Positions 1 through 9,565 of a stretch of DNA of 64,000 bases are shown here, in pieces; position 1 is the stretch's first letter; each line of letters opens with the position of its first letter. The stretch spans positions 124,001 through 188,000 of the forward strand of contig CAMZGD010000002.1 of NCBI GenBank assembly GCA_947306365.1, written 5' to 3'. The translations under genes and the position numbers were made by a program. Source of the stretch: an uncultured Bacteroidales bacterium (GTDB taxonomy: Bacteria > Bacteroidota > Bacteroidia > Bacteroidales > UBA932). The notes beneath the pieces are model-generated. The model did no database searches, was not told where the DNA came from, and was given only the letters and a program-made list of their open reading frames with translations.

Positions 1-708
<708 letters not shown>

Positions 709-711
709 CTA

Positions 712-719
712 CAAATATA
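712..719 (-). promoter_or_regulatory. -7 promoter box of atpD
   Basis: TATATTTG on the minus strand, matching the Bacteroidota -7 consensus TAnnTTTG, 33 nt upstream of the atpD ATG. The position fits; no expression evidence is available. Confidence 0.5.
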
Positions 720-826
720 TGTATTTTCCGGCAGTGGCGCAAATTTGAATACGTAGCACAGAATTGGATATTTTTTGCTAACTTAGTAGCCTGAATCGGC
801 AATAATCAACCAAATAATCATAGCTT

Positions 827-1300
827 ATGGCAACATCCATCCTTGACCTCATCAAATCGCAGGTCGCAGCCCAGGCGGGCAACGTGGAAATTCCCGCAAA
901 CGCAAAAGACAAAGTCCTTGACGGCCTTACCGATTCGATTTTCGGCAGCCTCACCCAGACGGTGACCAAGCCCGGCGGCATCGACGCCATCAAGTCGCTG
1001 CTCACCGGCAAGACCGCCGCGGCCTCCAGCCCGATTACGGCCCTGGCCGGCAATCTCTTCAGTGCCAACATCCTGAAGAACCTCAATCTGGGCAGCGTGC
1101 TCAACGGCAAGCTCACCGGCCTGATCCCGACCATCATGGGCAAGCTCTCCGGCATCCTGAAAGACCAGGACGGCGACGGCGACGTCGATTTCCAGGACAT
1201 CCTCATCACCCTCAAGGGCGGCAACAAGACCCAGGCCCAGAAGACGGGCGGCGGCCTGCTCGGCGGAATCCTCGGCAAGATTCTGGGTGGAACCCGTTAA
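827..1300 (+). CDS. Small protein with an EF-hand-like calcium loop, function unknown
   Basis: A 157-residue protein I do not recognise as a named family. It has no signal peptide or obvious membrane segment. The N-terminal two thirds is Ala/Leu/Gly-rich and probably helical (SILDLIKSQVAAQAGNVEIP). Near residues 112-124 it carries DQDGDGDVDFQDI, a canonical Asp-rich EF-hand/dockerin-type loop, present once. The C-terminus is Gly-rich (GGGLLGGILGKILGG). The ATG at 827 follows an AT-rich upstream region. The gene sits between atpD (divergent) and a sugar permease whose ATG lies 13 nt downstream of the stop, so they may be cotranscribed. Calcium binding is inferred from the loop only. Confidence 0.75.
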   Translation: MATSILDLIKSQVAAQAGNVEIPANAKDKVLDGLTDSIFGSLTQTVTKPGGIDAIKSLLTGKTAAASSPITALAGNLFSANILKNLNLGSVLNGKLTGLIPTIMGKLSGILKDQDGDGDVDFQDILITLKGGNKTQAQKTGGGLLGGILGKILGGTR

Positions 1301-1313
1301 TCCCGGCAGTCTT

Positions 1314-2588
1314 ATGGCAAATACGACCGCAAAACAGCAGAACTTCACGGCGCCGATCATCGTGATGTTCGCGCTCTTCTTCATGATCGCCTTCGTCACC
1401 AACCTCGCAGGTTCGATGGGCGTGGTGGTGACCAACCAGTTCGGTGCCAGCAAGGCGCTCAGCCAGCTCGGCACCCTGGCCAACTTCATCGCCTATGCCT
1501 GCATGGGCATTCCCGCCGGCATCATCCTGCGCCGCAAGGGCTATAAGTTCACCGCGCTGCTCGCCGTCGTCATCGGCTTCATCGGGGTGGGCATCCAGTT
1601 CCTTTCCGGCTATGCCGAGAGCTTCTTCGTCTATGTGCTCGGCGCTTTCGTCGCCGGCTTCTCGATGTGTATGCTCAACATCGTCGTCAACCCGATGCTC
1701 AACACGCTGGGCGGCGGCGGCAACAAAGGCAACCAGCTCATCCAGTGGGGTGGTTCCTGCAACTCCATCGGCGGCACCATCGCCCCGATCCTCGTCGGCT
1801 GGCTCGTCGGCGGTTCCATCCAGGACGCCACGGTCGCCAAGGCGGCGCCGGTGATGGTCATCGCCATGGTGATCTTCGCCATCGCCTTCCTGGTGATCCT
1901 GTTCACGAAGATTCCCGAGCCGCATATGGAAACGGCCGAGGAGAAGGCGGCCCGTCTGGCCGGCGGTGCGCAGAAAGACAAGCACAGCCCGCTCAGCTTC
2001 CGTCACTTCGTGCTGGGCGCCATCGCCATCTTCTTCTATGTGGGCATCGAGGTGGGTATCCCGAATACGGCGAACATCCACTTCTCCGGCCTGAGCTCCG
2101 TGGGTCCGGCCATCGCCGGTACGTTCATCGGCGCCTACTGGTTCTGCATGCTGATCGGCCGTCTTATCGGTGGTTCCATCGGCGGCAAGGTCTCCAGCAA
2201 GAAGATGCTGCTCTTCACGGCATCCGCGGCCATCCTCTTCATCCTGCTGGCGATGTTCATCCCCGAGTCCGCCACGATCACCCTCGGCAAGTACACCGTT
2301 CCGTGGAGCCTGGCCTTCCTGACCATCTGCGGTCTGTGCACGTCCGTGATGTGGGGCGCCATCTTCAACCTCTCGGCGGAAGGTCTCGGCAAATATACGG
2401 CAGCCGCTTCCGGCATCTTCATGACGCTGGTCTGCGGCGGCGGCATCATCCCGTTCATCCAGAACGCGATCGCCGACAAGGTGGGCTCCATCCAGAGCTA
2501 CTGGCTGCTGGTCGCCTGCCTGGCCTACCTCATCTACTATGCCGTTTCCGGCTCCAGGAACGTGAACAAGGACATCCCCGTGGATTAG
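1314..2588 (+). CDS. MFS sugar permease (FucP/NagP-like)
   Basis: A 424-residue inner-membrane major facilitator with about 12 hydrophobic segments, resembling the fucose/N-acetylhexosamine proton-symporter group of Bacteroidota. After a short polar N-terminus the first helix reads APIIVMFALFFMIAFVTNLA, and the intracellular loop after the next helices contains GIILRRKGYKF, typical of the family. A GTG at 1287 in the same frame overlaps the previous gene, so the ATG at 1314 is preferred. Four bases separate its stop from a ROK kinase gene; the pair probably imports and phosphorylates a sugar or amino sugar. The substrate cannot be told from sequence. Confidence 0.87.
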   Translation: MANTTAKQQNFTAPIIVMFALFFMIAFVTNLAGSMGVVVTNQFGASKALSQLGTLANFIAYACMGIPAGIILRRKGYKFTALLAVVIGFIGVGIQFLSGYAESFFVYVLGAFVAGFSMCMLNIVVNPMLNTLGGGGNKGNQLIQWGGSCNSIGGTIAPILVGWLVGGSIQDATVAKAAPVMVIAMVIFAIAFLVILFTKIPEPHMETAEEKAARLAGGAQKDKHSPLSFRHFVLGAIAIFFYVGIEVGIPNTANIHFSGLSSVGPAIAGTFIGAYWFCMLIGRLIGGSIGGKVSSKKMLLFTASAAILFILLAMFIPESATITLGKYTVPWSLAFLTICGLCTSVMWGAIFNLSAEGLGKYTAAASGIFMTLVCGGGIIPFIQNAIADKVGSIQSYWLLVACLAYLIYYAVSGSRNVNKDIPVD

Positions 2589-2592
2589 TATT

Positions 2593-3561
2593 ATGGCAAA
2601 GGAACTTGTAATCGGCATCGACGTCGGCGGTCAGAGCACCAAGCTCGGCGTCGTCAATGCGGACGGTGAGATCATCGCCCAGACGGTGATCTCCTCGCTG
2701 CAGGAAGAACTCATCGACTACATCAACGAACTGACCAAGGCCATCAAGGGCCTGATCGCCGAAACGAGCGAGACCGGCAAGGTGAAGGGCATCGGCATCG
2801 GCGCGCCGAACGGCAACTACTATAAAGGTACCGTCGAGTATGCCCCGAACCTCAAATGGAGCTACGACAACGACGGCAAGCCGACGGTGGTCGACCTGGC
2901 GGCGCTCGTCAAGAGCTTCACGGGCCTTCCGGTGACCGTGACGAACGATGCGAACGCGGCCGCGATGGGCGAGATGGCCTATGGCGTGGCGCGCGGCATG
3001 AAGAACTTCATCATGATCACCCTCGGGACCGGTGTCGGCAGCGGCATCGTGGTCAACGGGGAGGTGGTCTACGGTCACGACGGCTTTGCCGGCGAGCTGG
3101 GCCACACCATCGCCATCCGCGACGGACGCCAGTGCAACTGCGGCCTGAAGGGCTGCCTTGAGACGTACTGCAGCGCGATGGGTGTCCGCCGTACGGCGCA
3201 GGAACTGCTGGCGGACAATCCGGACACGCCGAGTCCGCTCCGGGACATCGATCCGGAAAAGATCTCTTCGAAGGATGTGTTCGACGCCGCCGAAACCGGC
3301 GATCCGATCGCCCTGGATATCTTCAAGACTACGGGCCAGATTCTCGGCCGTTCGCTGGCCGACTTCGTGAAGTTCAGCGCGCCCGAGGCCATCGTCCTCT
3401 TCGGCGGCCTGGCCAGGGCCAAGAAGTATTTCCACGACGACATGGTGGCCGCGATGGAGGAGAACCAGCTCCAGATCTGGCGGGGCCGCATCAAGATTCT
3501 CTATTCCTCGCTCAAGGACTCCGACGCCGCCATCCTCGGCGCCAGCGCCCTTGCCTGGTAG
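2593..3561 (+). CDS. ROK family sugar kinase
   Basis: Predicted cytosolic glucokinase or N-acetylhexosamine kinase, 322 residues. The N-terminal phosphate-binding motif is VIGIDVGGQSTKLGV. A middle segment TLGTGVGSGIV and then GELGHTIAIRDGRQCNCGLK followed by GCLE form the ROK signature with its zinc-binding CxCGxxGC cluster. The length is normal for the family. It starts 4 nt after the MFS permease and should phosphorylate the imported sugar. A bidirectional terminator follows at about 3578. Confidence 0.9.
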   Translation: MAKELVIGIDVGGQSTKLGVVNADGEIIAQTVISSLQEELIDYINELTKAIKGLIAETSETGKVKGIGIGAPNGNYYKGTVEYAPNLKWSYDNDGKPTVVDLAALVKSFTGLPVTVTNDANAAAMGEMAYGVARGMKNFIMITLGTGVGSGIVVNGEVVYGHDGFAGELGHTIAIRDGRQCNCGLKGCLETYCSAMGVRRTAQELLADNPDTPSPLRDIDPEKISSKDVFDAAETGDPIALDIFKTTGQILGRSLADFVKFSAPEAIVLFGGLARAKKYFHDDMVAAMEENQLQIWRGRIKILYSSLKDSDAAILGASALAW

Positions 3562-3577
3562 GGCGTATCCGTAAGCC

Positions 3578-3615
3578 AAGAAAGGGCCTCTCATCCGAGA
3601 AGCCCTTTCTTTCTT
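3578..3615. terminator. Bidirectional intrinsic terminator
   Basis: A near-perfect inverted repeat, AAAGGGC.TCTC and GAGA.GCCCTTT around a 4-5 nt loop, with T-runs on both strands. It separates the convergent ROK kinase (+) and cytosine permease (-) genes. Confidence 0.8.
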
Positions 3616-3625
3616 ATTAATTATC

Positions 3626-4870
3626 TTATTTTTTCGTGAACTGGCCGATGAGGAAGCAGACGGCGGCGACGGCCATGCCGTTGATGGCGGGGAAGCCCCA
3701 TTTCACGAGGTTGGCCACCACGGCGCCCAGGACGACGCCGGCCACGGCGAACCAATCCACCTTCTTCTCCGGAACGGTACCTTCGCGGTATGCCTTGCGG
3801 TTCATGAAATAGTGGAGGATCAGGATGATGCCCACCGGCGGCAGCGTGCAGTTGAGCACGTTGAGCCAGCCGCAGAAGTTCCAGTAGAGCCAGACGGCCG
3901 CCACCGTGCCGATGATGCCCGAAATGATGACCATCGTCTTCTTCGACAGGCCGAAGATGTTGCTCAGGCCCAGGCCGCCCGTGTAGAGGGCGTTGTCGTT
4001 GGTGGTCCAGATGTTGAGGCCGAGCACCAGCAGGGCGAAGTAGAACAGGTTCAGGTTGATCATCACGTCGAAGATGTCGTTGCCGCCGGCGTAGATGCTG
4101 GAGACGGCGCCGAAGAGGAACATCAGCGAGTTGCCGATGAAGAACGCCACGACCGTGGTCCAGAGGCCCACGCGCGCATTCCGGGCAAAGCGCGTAAAGT
4201 TCGGCGTTGCGGTGCCGCCCGATACGAAACTGCCCACCACGAGGCCCGCACCGGCGATGATGCCCAGGTTCTTCGTACCCATTGCGAACTGTTCGATGAG
4301 GCTCTTGTCGCCCTGGCGTACGGCCATGATCATGGCGGCCGTGCCCAGGATGGCGACCAGCGGGACTGCGATATAACTGATGATGGTCAGGCTCTTGATG
4401 CCCCAGTAGGCGCTCGCGGTCATCAGGATGCCGGCGATGGCCACCAGCAGGTAACCCTGCCAGGGCATGTGGTCGGGCGTCACGTCGAGCCCCAGGATCT
4501 GCTTGGCCACCGGGATGGCGAACATCGCCAGGCCCACGCCGAACCAGCCGATCTGCGTGAAGCTGATCATTGCGCTGGGCAGGAAGCTGCCCTTGGTGCC
4601 GAAGCTGCGGCGGGCAAGCATGTCGAGCGACAGGCCACTTTCCGCGCCGATGAAGCCCAGGGCGCCGGTGTAGGCGGCCAGGATCAGGCCGCCAAGCAGC
4701 AGGGCCCAGATGAAGCCCCACCAGTCGAGTCCGGCGGCTAGCTGCTGTCCCACCCACATGCTGGCGGAGAAGAAGGTGAAGCCCAGCATTACCATGAACA
4801 TGCTCAGGTTCGATTTCCGTCCGGCGCGGTCCACCGCGCGGTCGGAGTAGTCAACATCAGTCTTTTTCAT
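3626..4870 (-). CDS. codB: Cytosine permease (NCS1 family)
   Basis: A 414-residue NCS1 nucleobase transporter with about 12 membrane spans, close in length to E. coli CodB (about 419). The N-terminal region carries MLGFTFFSASMWVGQQLA and GLSLDMLARRSFGTKGS, characteristic of CodB-type permeases. Cytosine is the expected substrate, though related purines or pyrimidines cannot be excluded. Its start overlaps the end of an upstream phosphoribosyltransferase gene by 14 nt, so the two are translationally linked. No cytosine deaminase (codA) is adjacent. Confidence 0.9.
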   Translation of the reverse strand: MKKTDVDYSDRAVDRAGRKSNLSMFMVMLGFTFFSASMWVGQQLAAGLDWWGFIWALLLGGLILAAYTGALGFIGAESGLSLDMLARRSFGTKGSFLPSAMISFTQIGWFGVGLAMFAIPVAKQILGLDVTPDHMPWQGYLLVAIAGILMTASAYWGIKSLTIISYIAVPLVAILGTAAMIMAVRQGDKSLIEQFAMGTKNLGIIAGAGLVVGSFVSGGTATPNFTRFARNARVGLWTTVVAFFIGNSLMFLFGAVSSIYAGGNDIFDVMINLNLFYFALLVLGLNIWTTNDNALYTGGLGLSNIFGLSKKTMVIISGIIGTVAAVWLYWNFCGWLNVLNCTLPPVGIILILHYFMNRKAYREGTVPEKKVDWFAVAGVVLGAVVANLVKWGFPAINGMAVAAVCFLIGQFTKK

Positions 4871-5942
4871 ATTGTTGTTTCAGGTTATTGATCGATGCGA
4901 TGCGGCTGGCGGCCAGGGCGGCCAGGTCGAACGTACGCTCGAACAGCGCCTGCTCGGCAGTCCAGAGGTCTTCCAGGCCGGGAAGCCCCTGCAGGTGCGT
5001 GACGGCCAGCCAGTCTTCGAAGGACAGCGGTCCGACGTAGCCGAGCTTCTCCTCGACCAGGGCCCGCACGTCGATCCGGTCGGCGCGTGAGCGGATGCCT
5101 TCCCAGTATTCCAGTACTTCTTCGAAATGGACGGGAATCTGATAGCGGCGGGCGCCGCCGTCGTAGATGATGCATTTCTCGAACAGGGCATCGGGATGCT
5201 CCTGCACGATGTAACGGCGGAATTCGGGCGTGACGACGCCGCCTTTCCAGCCGAAATCGATGTCCGGATGATTGATGCCGCTCACCCCTTTGTCCTCATA
5301 GACGGTGAATGCTCCTTCAAAAAAGAAGCAGTCGATTCCTTCGAAGCCGGCGAAAATGGCGCTGAGTTTCGCGGAGAGGTCCTCCATAAGCCGGAAAGCA
5401 CGTGTTCCGCCGATCGTAAAGAAGAGGATACGGCGGATGCTGCCTCCCTCCTGCAGGAAGTTCCGCATCAGGTGTTCAAAGCAGTAGCGGAACGTGTCGC
5501 CCGTGGCCAGGATGTCACCTACGGCTAAAACGCGGTCCCGGGTAGGGTGAATCTTGTCGTACTTGATTTCCAGTCCCTTGATCACGTGGTTCTCGGCAAC
5601 CCGTTCGCTGGAGACGAAGTGCATGTCGCGGACGCGCATGCCGCAGCGGAACGCCGCCTCTTCCAGCGGATAGTTGAGTCCGCCGCGAAGGATGGTGAAA
5701 ATGTCGAGATCGTCGCCCAGACCGTTGGACTGAAGGTGGCGGAATGCGGCGACCATCTCATCGAGGAGGGCTGTATAGCAGGGGAATCCGACGATTTCCG
5801 GGAAGGCCTCCAGGGACCGGCTGCCCGGTCCGCTCAGCAGATAGTAATGGTTGTGCAGCTGCGGCACACGCAGTTCATAGATGCTCGTATTGCCCTGCAG
5901 GCCCGCAGGATGCAGGCTTGAGCCATCTAAAGGTGTAGTCAT
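4857..5942 (-). CDS. Phosphoribosyltransferase-like protein with C-terminal extension
   Basis: 361 residues. A type I PRTase core spans about residues 50-210: ILRGGLNYP (84-92) resembles the RGG substrate loop, and VLAVGDILATGDT (138-150) is the PRPP-binding loop, with the usual first acidic residue of the DD pair replaced by Gly. The last roughly 150 residues are an extension not found in simple base-salvage PRTases. It precedes and overlaps codB by 14 nt, suggesting that it phosphoribosylates or otherwise handles the imported base. A separate upp gene lies elsewhere in the window, so plain uracil salvage is covered. The exact reaction is unknown. Confidence 0.8.
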   Translation of the reverse strand: MTTPLDGSSLHPAGLQGNTSIYELRVPQLHNHYYLLSGPGSRSLEAFPEIVGFPCYTALLDEMVAAFRHLQSNGLGDDLDIFTILRGGLNYPLEEAAFRCGMRVRDMHFVSSERVAENHVIKGLEIKYDKIHPTRDRVLAVGDILATGDTFRYCFEHLMRNFLQEGGSIRRILFFTIGGTRAFRLMEDLSAKLSAIFAGFEGIDCFFFEGAFTVYEDKGVSGINHPDIDFGWKGGVVTPEFRRYIVQEHPDALFEKCIIYDGGARRYQIPVHFEEVLEYWEGIRSRADRIDVRALVEEKLGYVGPLSFEDWLAVTHLQGLPGLEDLWTAEQALFERTFDLAALAASRIASINNLKQQYEKD

Positions 5943-5971
5943 TGGAATCCCGATTAGATTGAACCGGGATA

Positions 5972-5979
5972 CAAAGGTA
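5972..5979 (-). promoter_or_regulatory. -7 promoter box of the phosphoribosyltransferase-codB operon
   Basis: TACCTTTG on the minus strand, 29 nt upstream of the ATG. On the plus strand a weaker TAACTTGC at about 5993-6000 may serve nhaA. Confidence 0.5.
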
Positions 5980-6019
5980 ATGTATTTTTTTGTAACTTGC
6001 CAATCAAAACTGCGACGAT

Positions 6020-7435
6020 ATGCCCCTGATTCCCATCTATACCTGGAATAAAACGCTCATCAATTTCGGAACCCGTCGAAAGAAGTTTTCGCAGCAGCCC
6101 TGGGCGCAGGGTGTGATTCTCCTGGCTTGCGTCGTTGTGGCCATGCTGCTGGCGAACCTTCCCGGGACGCGTGACTTCTATTTCAACCTGTTGGAGACCG
6201 ACCTGGGCATTACCGTCAGTTCACCCGACGGGGGCGGATTCATTTTCCCCGCCGGGATGACCGTCGAGAAGTTCATCAACGACATCCTGATGGTCGTGTT
6301 CTTCTTCACGGTCGGCCTGGAGATCAAGCGGGAAATCGTCTGCGGAGAGCTCAGTACGCCCCGGAAAGCCATCCTGCCGGTCATCGCCGCACTGGGCGGC
6401 GTCCTTGCGCCCGCCCTCATCTACGTGCTGGTCAACCACGGTACGGCGGCGTCTTCCGGCTGGGGCATCCCGACGGCGACCGACATCGCCTTTGCAGTGG
6501 GCATCCTCTCCATCCTCGGCGACCGGGTGCCCGTATCCCTGAAAGTGTTCCTGACGGCCCTGGCCATCGCCGATGACCTGATGGCCATCCTCGTGGTCGC
6601 CCTTTTCTACGGCGGGAAGATCAACATCCTGCTGCTCGGCATCGCGTTGCTGCTCGTCCTGCTGATCATCTTCATGAACCGGATGGGAGAGAAAAGGCCC
6701 TGGTTCTATCTGGTTCCCGCCGTCGCGGTCTGGATCCTTTTCTATTATTCCGGGATCCACGCGACGATGTCGGGCGTTGTGATGGCCTTCCTGATCCCGA
6801 TGAAGCCCCGCTACTCGAAGAGCTACTATTACCGCAAGCGGAAGATCTGCCGTACGAAGCTCAGTGAATTCGATTCGATCCACGAATCCGGCGGCTTCCC
6901 GAACGGTCCCCAGCGGCACATCCTCCGCGAGCTCAGCAAGACGTCGAAAGACTGCATCGGCCTGAGCTACCGGCTGGAACACGGCCTGGCTCCTTGGGTC
7001 AACTTCCTGATCATGCCGGTCTTCGCCCTCGCCAACGCCGGCGTGCGGATTACCGATCCGTCCTATTTCAACGTCCTGAGCTATTCGCCCGAACTGGGCA
7101 GCGTCAGCATGGGCATTTTCCTGGGGCTCCTGTTCGGGAAACCCCTGGGCATCACCCTGGCCAGCTTCCTGGCCGTCAAGACGAAGGTCGCCGCCATGCC
7201 CGACCGGGCCACCTGGCGCATGCTCTTTGCCGTGGCCTGCCTGGGCGGCATCGGTTTCACGATGTCGATCTTCGTGGATACGCTCTCCTTCGGCGACCAG
7301 GCGGAACAGGTCACACTGATGCTGCGCGATATGGGCAAGGTGGCCGTCCTGCTGGGATCGCTCTGTGCCGGTATCCTGGGCTCCGTGCTGGTCGTTATTG
7401 CAAGCCGCGGTTCTCGAGCAGGCCGTCAACCTTAG
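6020..7435 (+). CDS. nhaA: Na+/H+ antiporter NhaA
   Basis: Inner-membrane sodium/proton antiporter, 471 residues, longer than E. coli NhaA (388) through an N-terminal segment, an insert around residues 270-315 and a C-terminal tail, as in other Bacteroidota. The transport-site aspartates are in LAIADDLMAILV (D185, D186). GIPTATDIAFAVGILSILGD and IGFTMSIFVD are family hallmarks. The ATG at 6020 is the first in frame. The 3' end overlaps the convergent M3 peptidase gene by 41 bp. Confidence 0.95.
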   Translation: MPLIPIYTWNKTLINFGTRRKKFSQQPWAQGVILLACVVVAMLLANLPGTRDFYFNLLETDLGITVSSPDGGGFIFPAGMTVEKFINDILMVVFFFTVGLEIKREIVCGELSTPRKAILPVIAALGGVLAPALIYVLVNHGTAASSGWGIPTATDIAFAVGILSILGDRVPVSLKVFLTALAIADDLMAILVVALFYGGKINILLLGIALLLVLLIIFMNRMGEKRPWFYLVPAVAVWILFYYSGIHATMSGVVMAFLIPMKPRYSKSYYYRKRKICRTKLSEFDSIHESGGFPNGPQRHILRELSKTSKDCIGLSYRLEHGLAPWVNFLIMPVFALANAGVRITDPSYFNVLSYSPELGSVSMGIFLGLLFGKPLGITLASFLAVKTKVAAMPDRATWRMLFAVACLGGIGFTMSIFVDTLSFGDQAEQVTLMLRDMGKVAVLLGSLCAGILGSVLVVIASRGSRAGRQP

Positions 7436-9491
7436 GATCCCGTCCCCGGAAATTCTGGTACATCACGCCGCCCTTGTCAATGCCGCCGGGCGTAAGGACG
7501 TATTCCCGGAAACGCTGCGCCACTTCCTGGTTGAAGATGTCGCCTGTCTCCTTGAAGGCCTGGAAGGCGTCGCAGTCCAGCACCTCCGCCCAGATGTAGC
7601 TGTAGTAGCCGGCGCTGTAGCCGCCCCCGATGGAGTGGCTGAAGTTGGTCACGCTGTAGCGCGGCAGGATCTGCTTCGGAATGCCGCGCTCCGCCAGTTT
7701 CTTCGCCTGGAAGGCCATCACGTCGAAATCCGCCGGCACCTCGGTCAGCACGTGCAGGTCCATGTCCACATAGGATGCCGCGAGGTACTCGACCGTGGCG
7801 AAGCCCTGGCCGTATTTTTCGCTAGCCTCGATCTTGTCGATGAGTTCCTGCGGGATCACCTCGCCGGTCTTGTAGTGCTTCGCATAGACCTTGAGCACTT
7901 CCGGTTCAAAGGCCCAGTGCTCGTTGATCTGGGAAGGAAGCTCGACGAAGTCGCGTTCCGTGCCGGCCACGCCGGTGTAATGGACGTTGCGGAAGAAGGA
8001 GTGGAGGGCGTGTCCGAACTCGTGGAACATCGTCTCGACATTGGAGAGGGTCTGGAGCGCAGGCTTGTCGCCCGAAGGAAGGGTCATGTTGCAGACATTG
8101 GTGACGATGGGCTGCACGCGCTGCGCGCCGTCGTAGGTCTGGCCGCGGAATGCGCCGCACCAGGCCCCGGCGCCCTTGCCGTCACGCGGGAAGTAGTCGC
8201 TGTAGAAGATGGCGATCACGTTGCCGTCGCGGTCGATGACGTCCCACGACTTGGCCGTCTTCTCGTATTGCGGATAGTCTTCGGTCCGTTCGTTGAACGA
8301 GAGGCCGTAGAGCTTGTTCGCCACATAGAAGATGCCCTGCTGCACCTGGTTGATCTCGAGGTATTCCGAAACGAGCGACTCGTCGATGTCGAATTTGGCT
8401 TTCTTGGCCTTGTCGAGATAATACATATAGTCCCACGGCTGTGGTTCGCCCTTGACGCGGTCCTTCTTCATCATCACCTTGATGTCGGCCAGCTCCTCGT
8501 TCGCCTTCTTCACGGCCGGCACCCAGATCTGGTCGAGGAGGGCGTACACGTTCTGTGCGTTCTCCGCCATCCGGTCTTTCAGCGACATCGCTGCGTAATC
8601 GGTGTAGCCCATGATGCGCGCCCGCTTGAGCCGCAGTTCGATGATGCGGGCAGCGATGGCCTTGTTGTCATACGTGTCGCCGTGGTTGCAGCGGTTGTTG
8701 TACATTTCATACACCTGCTTGCGGAGGTTGCGGTTCCTGCAGTACTGCAGCACGGGATTGCAGCTGGGACGCTGCATGTTGAAGCTGTACTTGCCTTTCT
8801 GTCCGATGCGTTCGGCCAGGGCGGCGGCGCGGTCGATGTTGTCCTGCGGCAGGCCCTCGAGGTCCTTCACATTGTCGACGGTCACATAGGTGTTGTTGGT
8901 GTCGTGCAGCAGGTTCTGGCTGAACTGGAGCTGCAGCTGCGAGAGTTCGAGGTTGATGCCGGCGATCTCGGCCTTCGCCGCGTCGTCAAGCAGGGCGCCG
9001 CTGTTGACATAGCCTTCGTAGGTTTTGTCCAGCAGGCGTTTCTGCTCCTTGTCCAGGTTGTATTCGTCCTGATGGTCATAGACGTACTTGACTTTCTCGA
9101 AAAGCTTCCTGTTCATCCGCATCTCGTTGCTGTGGGCGGCGGTCAGCGGACTCATCTCGCGGGCGAAAGCCTGCAGTTCGGGCGTGGAGCTGGCACTGTT
9201 GAGCGAGCCCCATACGGAACGCACCTTGCCGAGCATCTTTCCGCTGCGGTCGAGCGCCGCGATCACGTTTTCGAACGTGGGCGTTTCGGGGTTGTCCACG
9301 ATGGCCTGGATTTCGGCCTTTTCGGCCTCCATGCCCTTGAGCATCCCTTCGCGGAAGTCGTCGATGGTCAGGATCTCGAACGGCGGGATCTCGTAGGGCG
9401 TCTTGTAGCGTTTCTGGAGGAACGGGTTCTGTGCGTCGGCCGGGCTGCAGCACATCGCGGCCAGGGCCGCAATCAGGATCAGTTTTTTCAT
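7395..9491 (-). CDS. Secreted M3 family oligopeptidase / dipeptidyl carboxypeptidase
   Basis: A 698-residue zinc metallopeptidase of the thimet oligopeptidase/Dcp group. The N-terminus MKKLILIAALAAMCCSPADA is a signal peptide; the internal Cys pair could also be read as a weak lipobox, so a periplasmic or envelope location is expected. The zinc motif HEFGHALH begins at H490, with H494, and the downstream conserved Glu falls in a SQINEHWAFEPEV segment. It likely degrades short peptides. A TATCTTTG box lies 30 nt upstream, back to back with the promoter of the YqeY-like gene. A second M3 enzyme without a signal peptide lies at 13518-15557. Confidence 0.92.
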   Translation of the reverse strand: MKKLILIAALAAMCCSPADAQNPFLQKRYKTPYEIPPFEILTIDDFREGMLKGMEAEKAEIQAIVDNPETPTFENVIAALDRSGKMLGKVRSVWGSLNSASSTPELQAFAREMSPLTAAHSNEMRMNRKLFEKVKYVYDHQDEYNLDKEQKRLLDKTYEGYVNSGALLDDAAKAEIAGINLELSQLQLQFSQNLLHDTNNTYVTVDNVKDLEGLPQDNIDRAAALAERIGQKGKYSFNMQRPSCNPVLQYCRNRNLRKQVYEMYNNRCNHGDTYDNKAIAARIIELRLKRARIMGYTDYAAMSLKDRMAENAQNVYALLDQIWVPAVKKANEELADIKVMMKKDRVKGEPQPWDYMYYLDKAKKAKFDIDESLVSEYLEINQVQQGIFYVANKLYGLSFNERTEDYPQYEKTAKSWDVIDRDGNVIAIFYSDYFPRDGKGAGAWCGAFRGQTYDGAQRVQPIVTNVCNMTLPSGDKPALQTLSNVETMFHEFGHALHSFFRNVHYTGVAGTERDFVELPSQINEHWAFEPEVLKVYAKHYKTGEVIPQELIDKIEASEKYGQGFATVEYLAASYVDMDLHVLTEVPADFDVMAFQAKKLAERGIPKQILPRYSVTNFSHSIGGGYSAGYYSYIWAEVLDCDAFQAFKETGDIFNQEVAQRFREYVLTPGGIDKGGVMYQNFRGRDPKVDGLLENRGLQ

Positions 9492-9520
9492 ATCGGAAGG
9501 ATTTTTACGTTGTCTTCTGA

Positions 9521-9549
9521 CAAAGATAGCAAGAAGATTTGTATTTTTG
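9521..9549. promoter_or_regulatory. Divergent promoter region: M3 peptidase (-) and YqeY-like gene (+)
   Basis: Minus-strand TATCTTTG at 9521-9528 and plus-strand TATTTTTG at 9542-9549 both match TAnnTTTG and lie 30 and 16 nt from the respective start codons. Confidence 0.5.
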
Positions 9550-9565
9550 TTTCAAAACAGACCGT

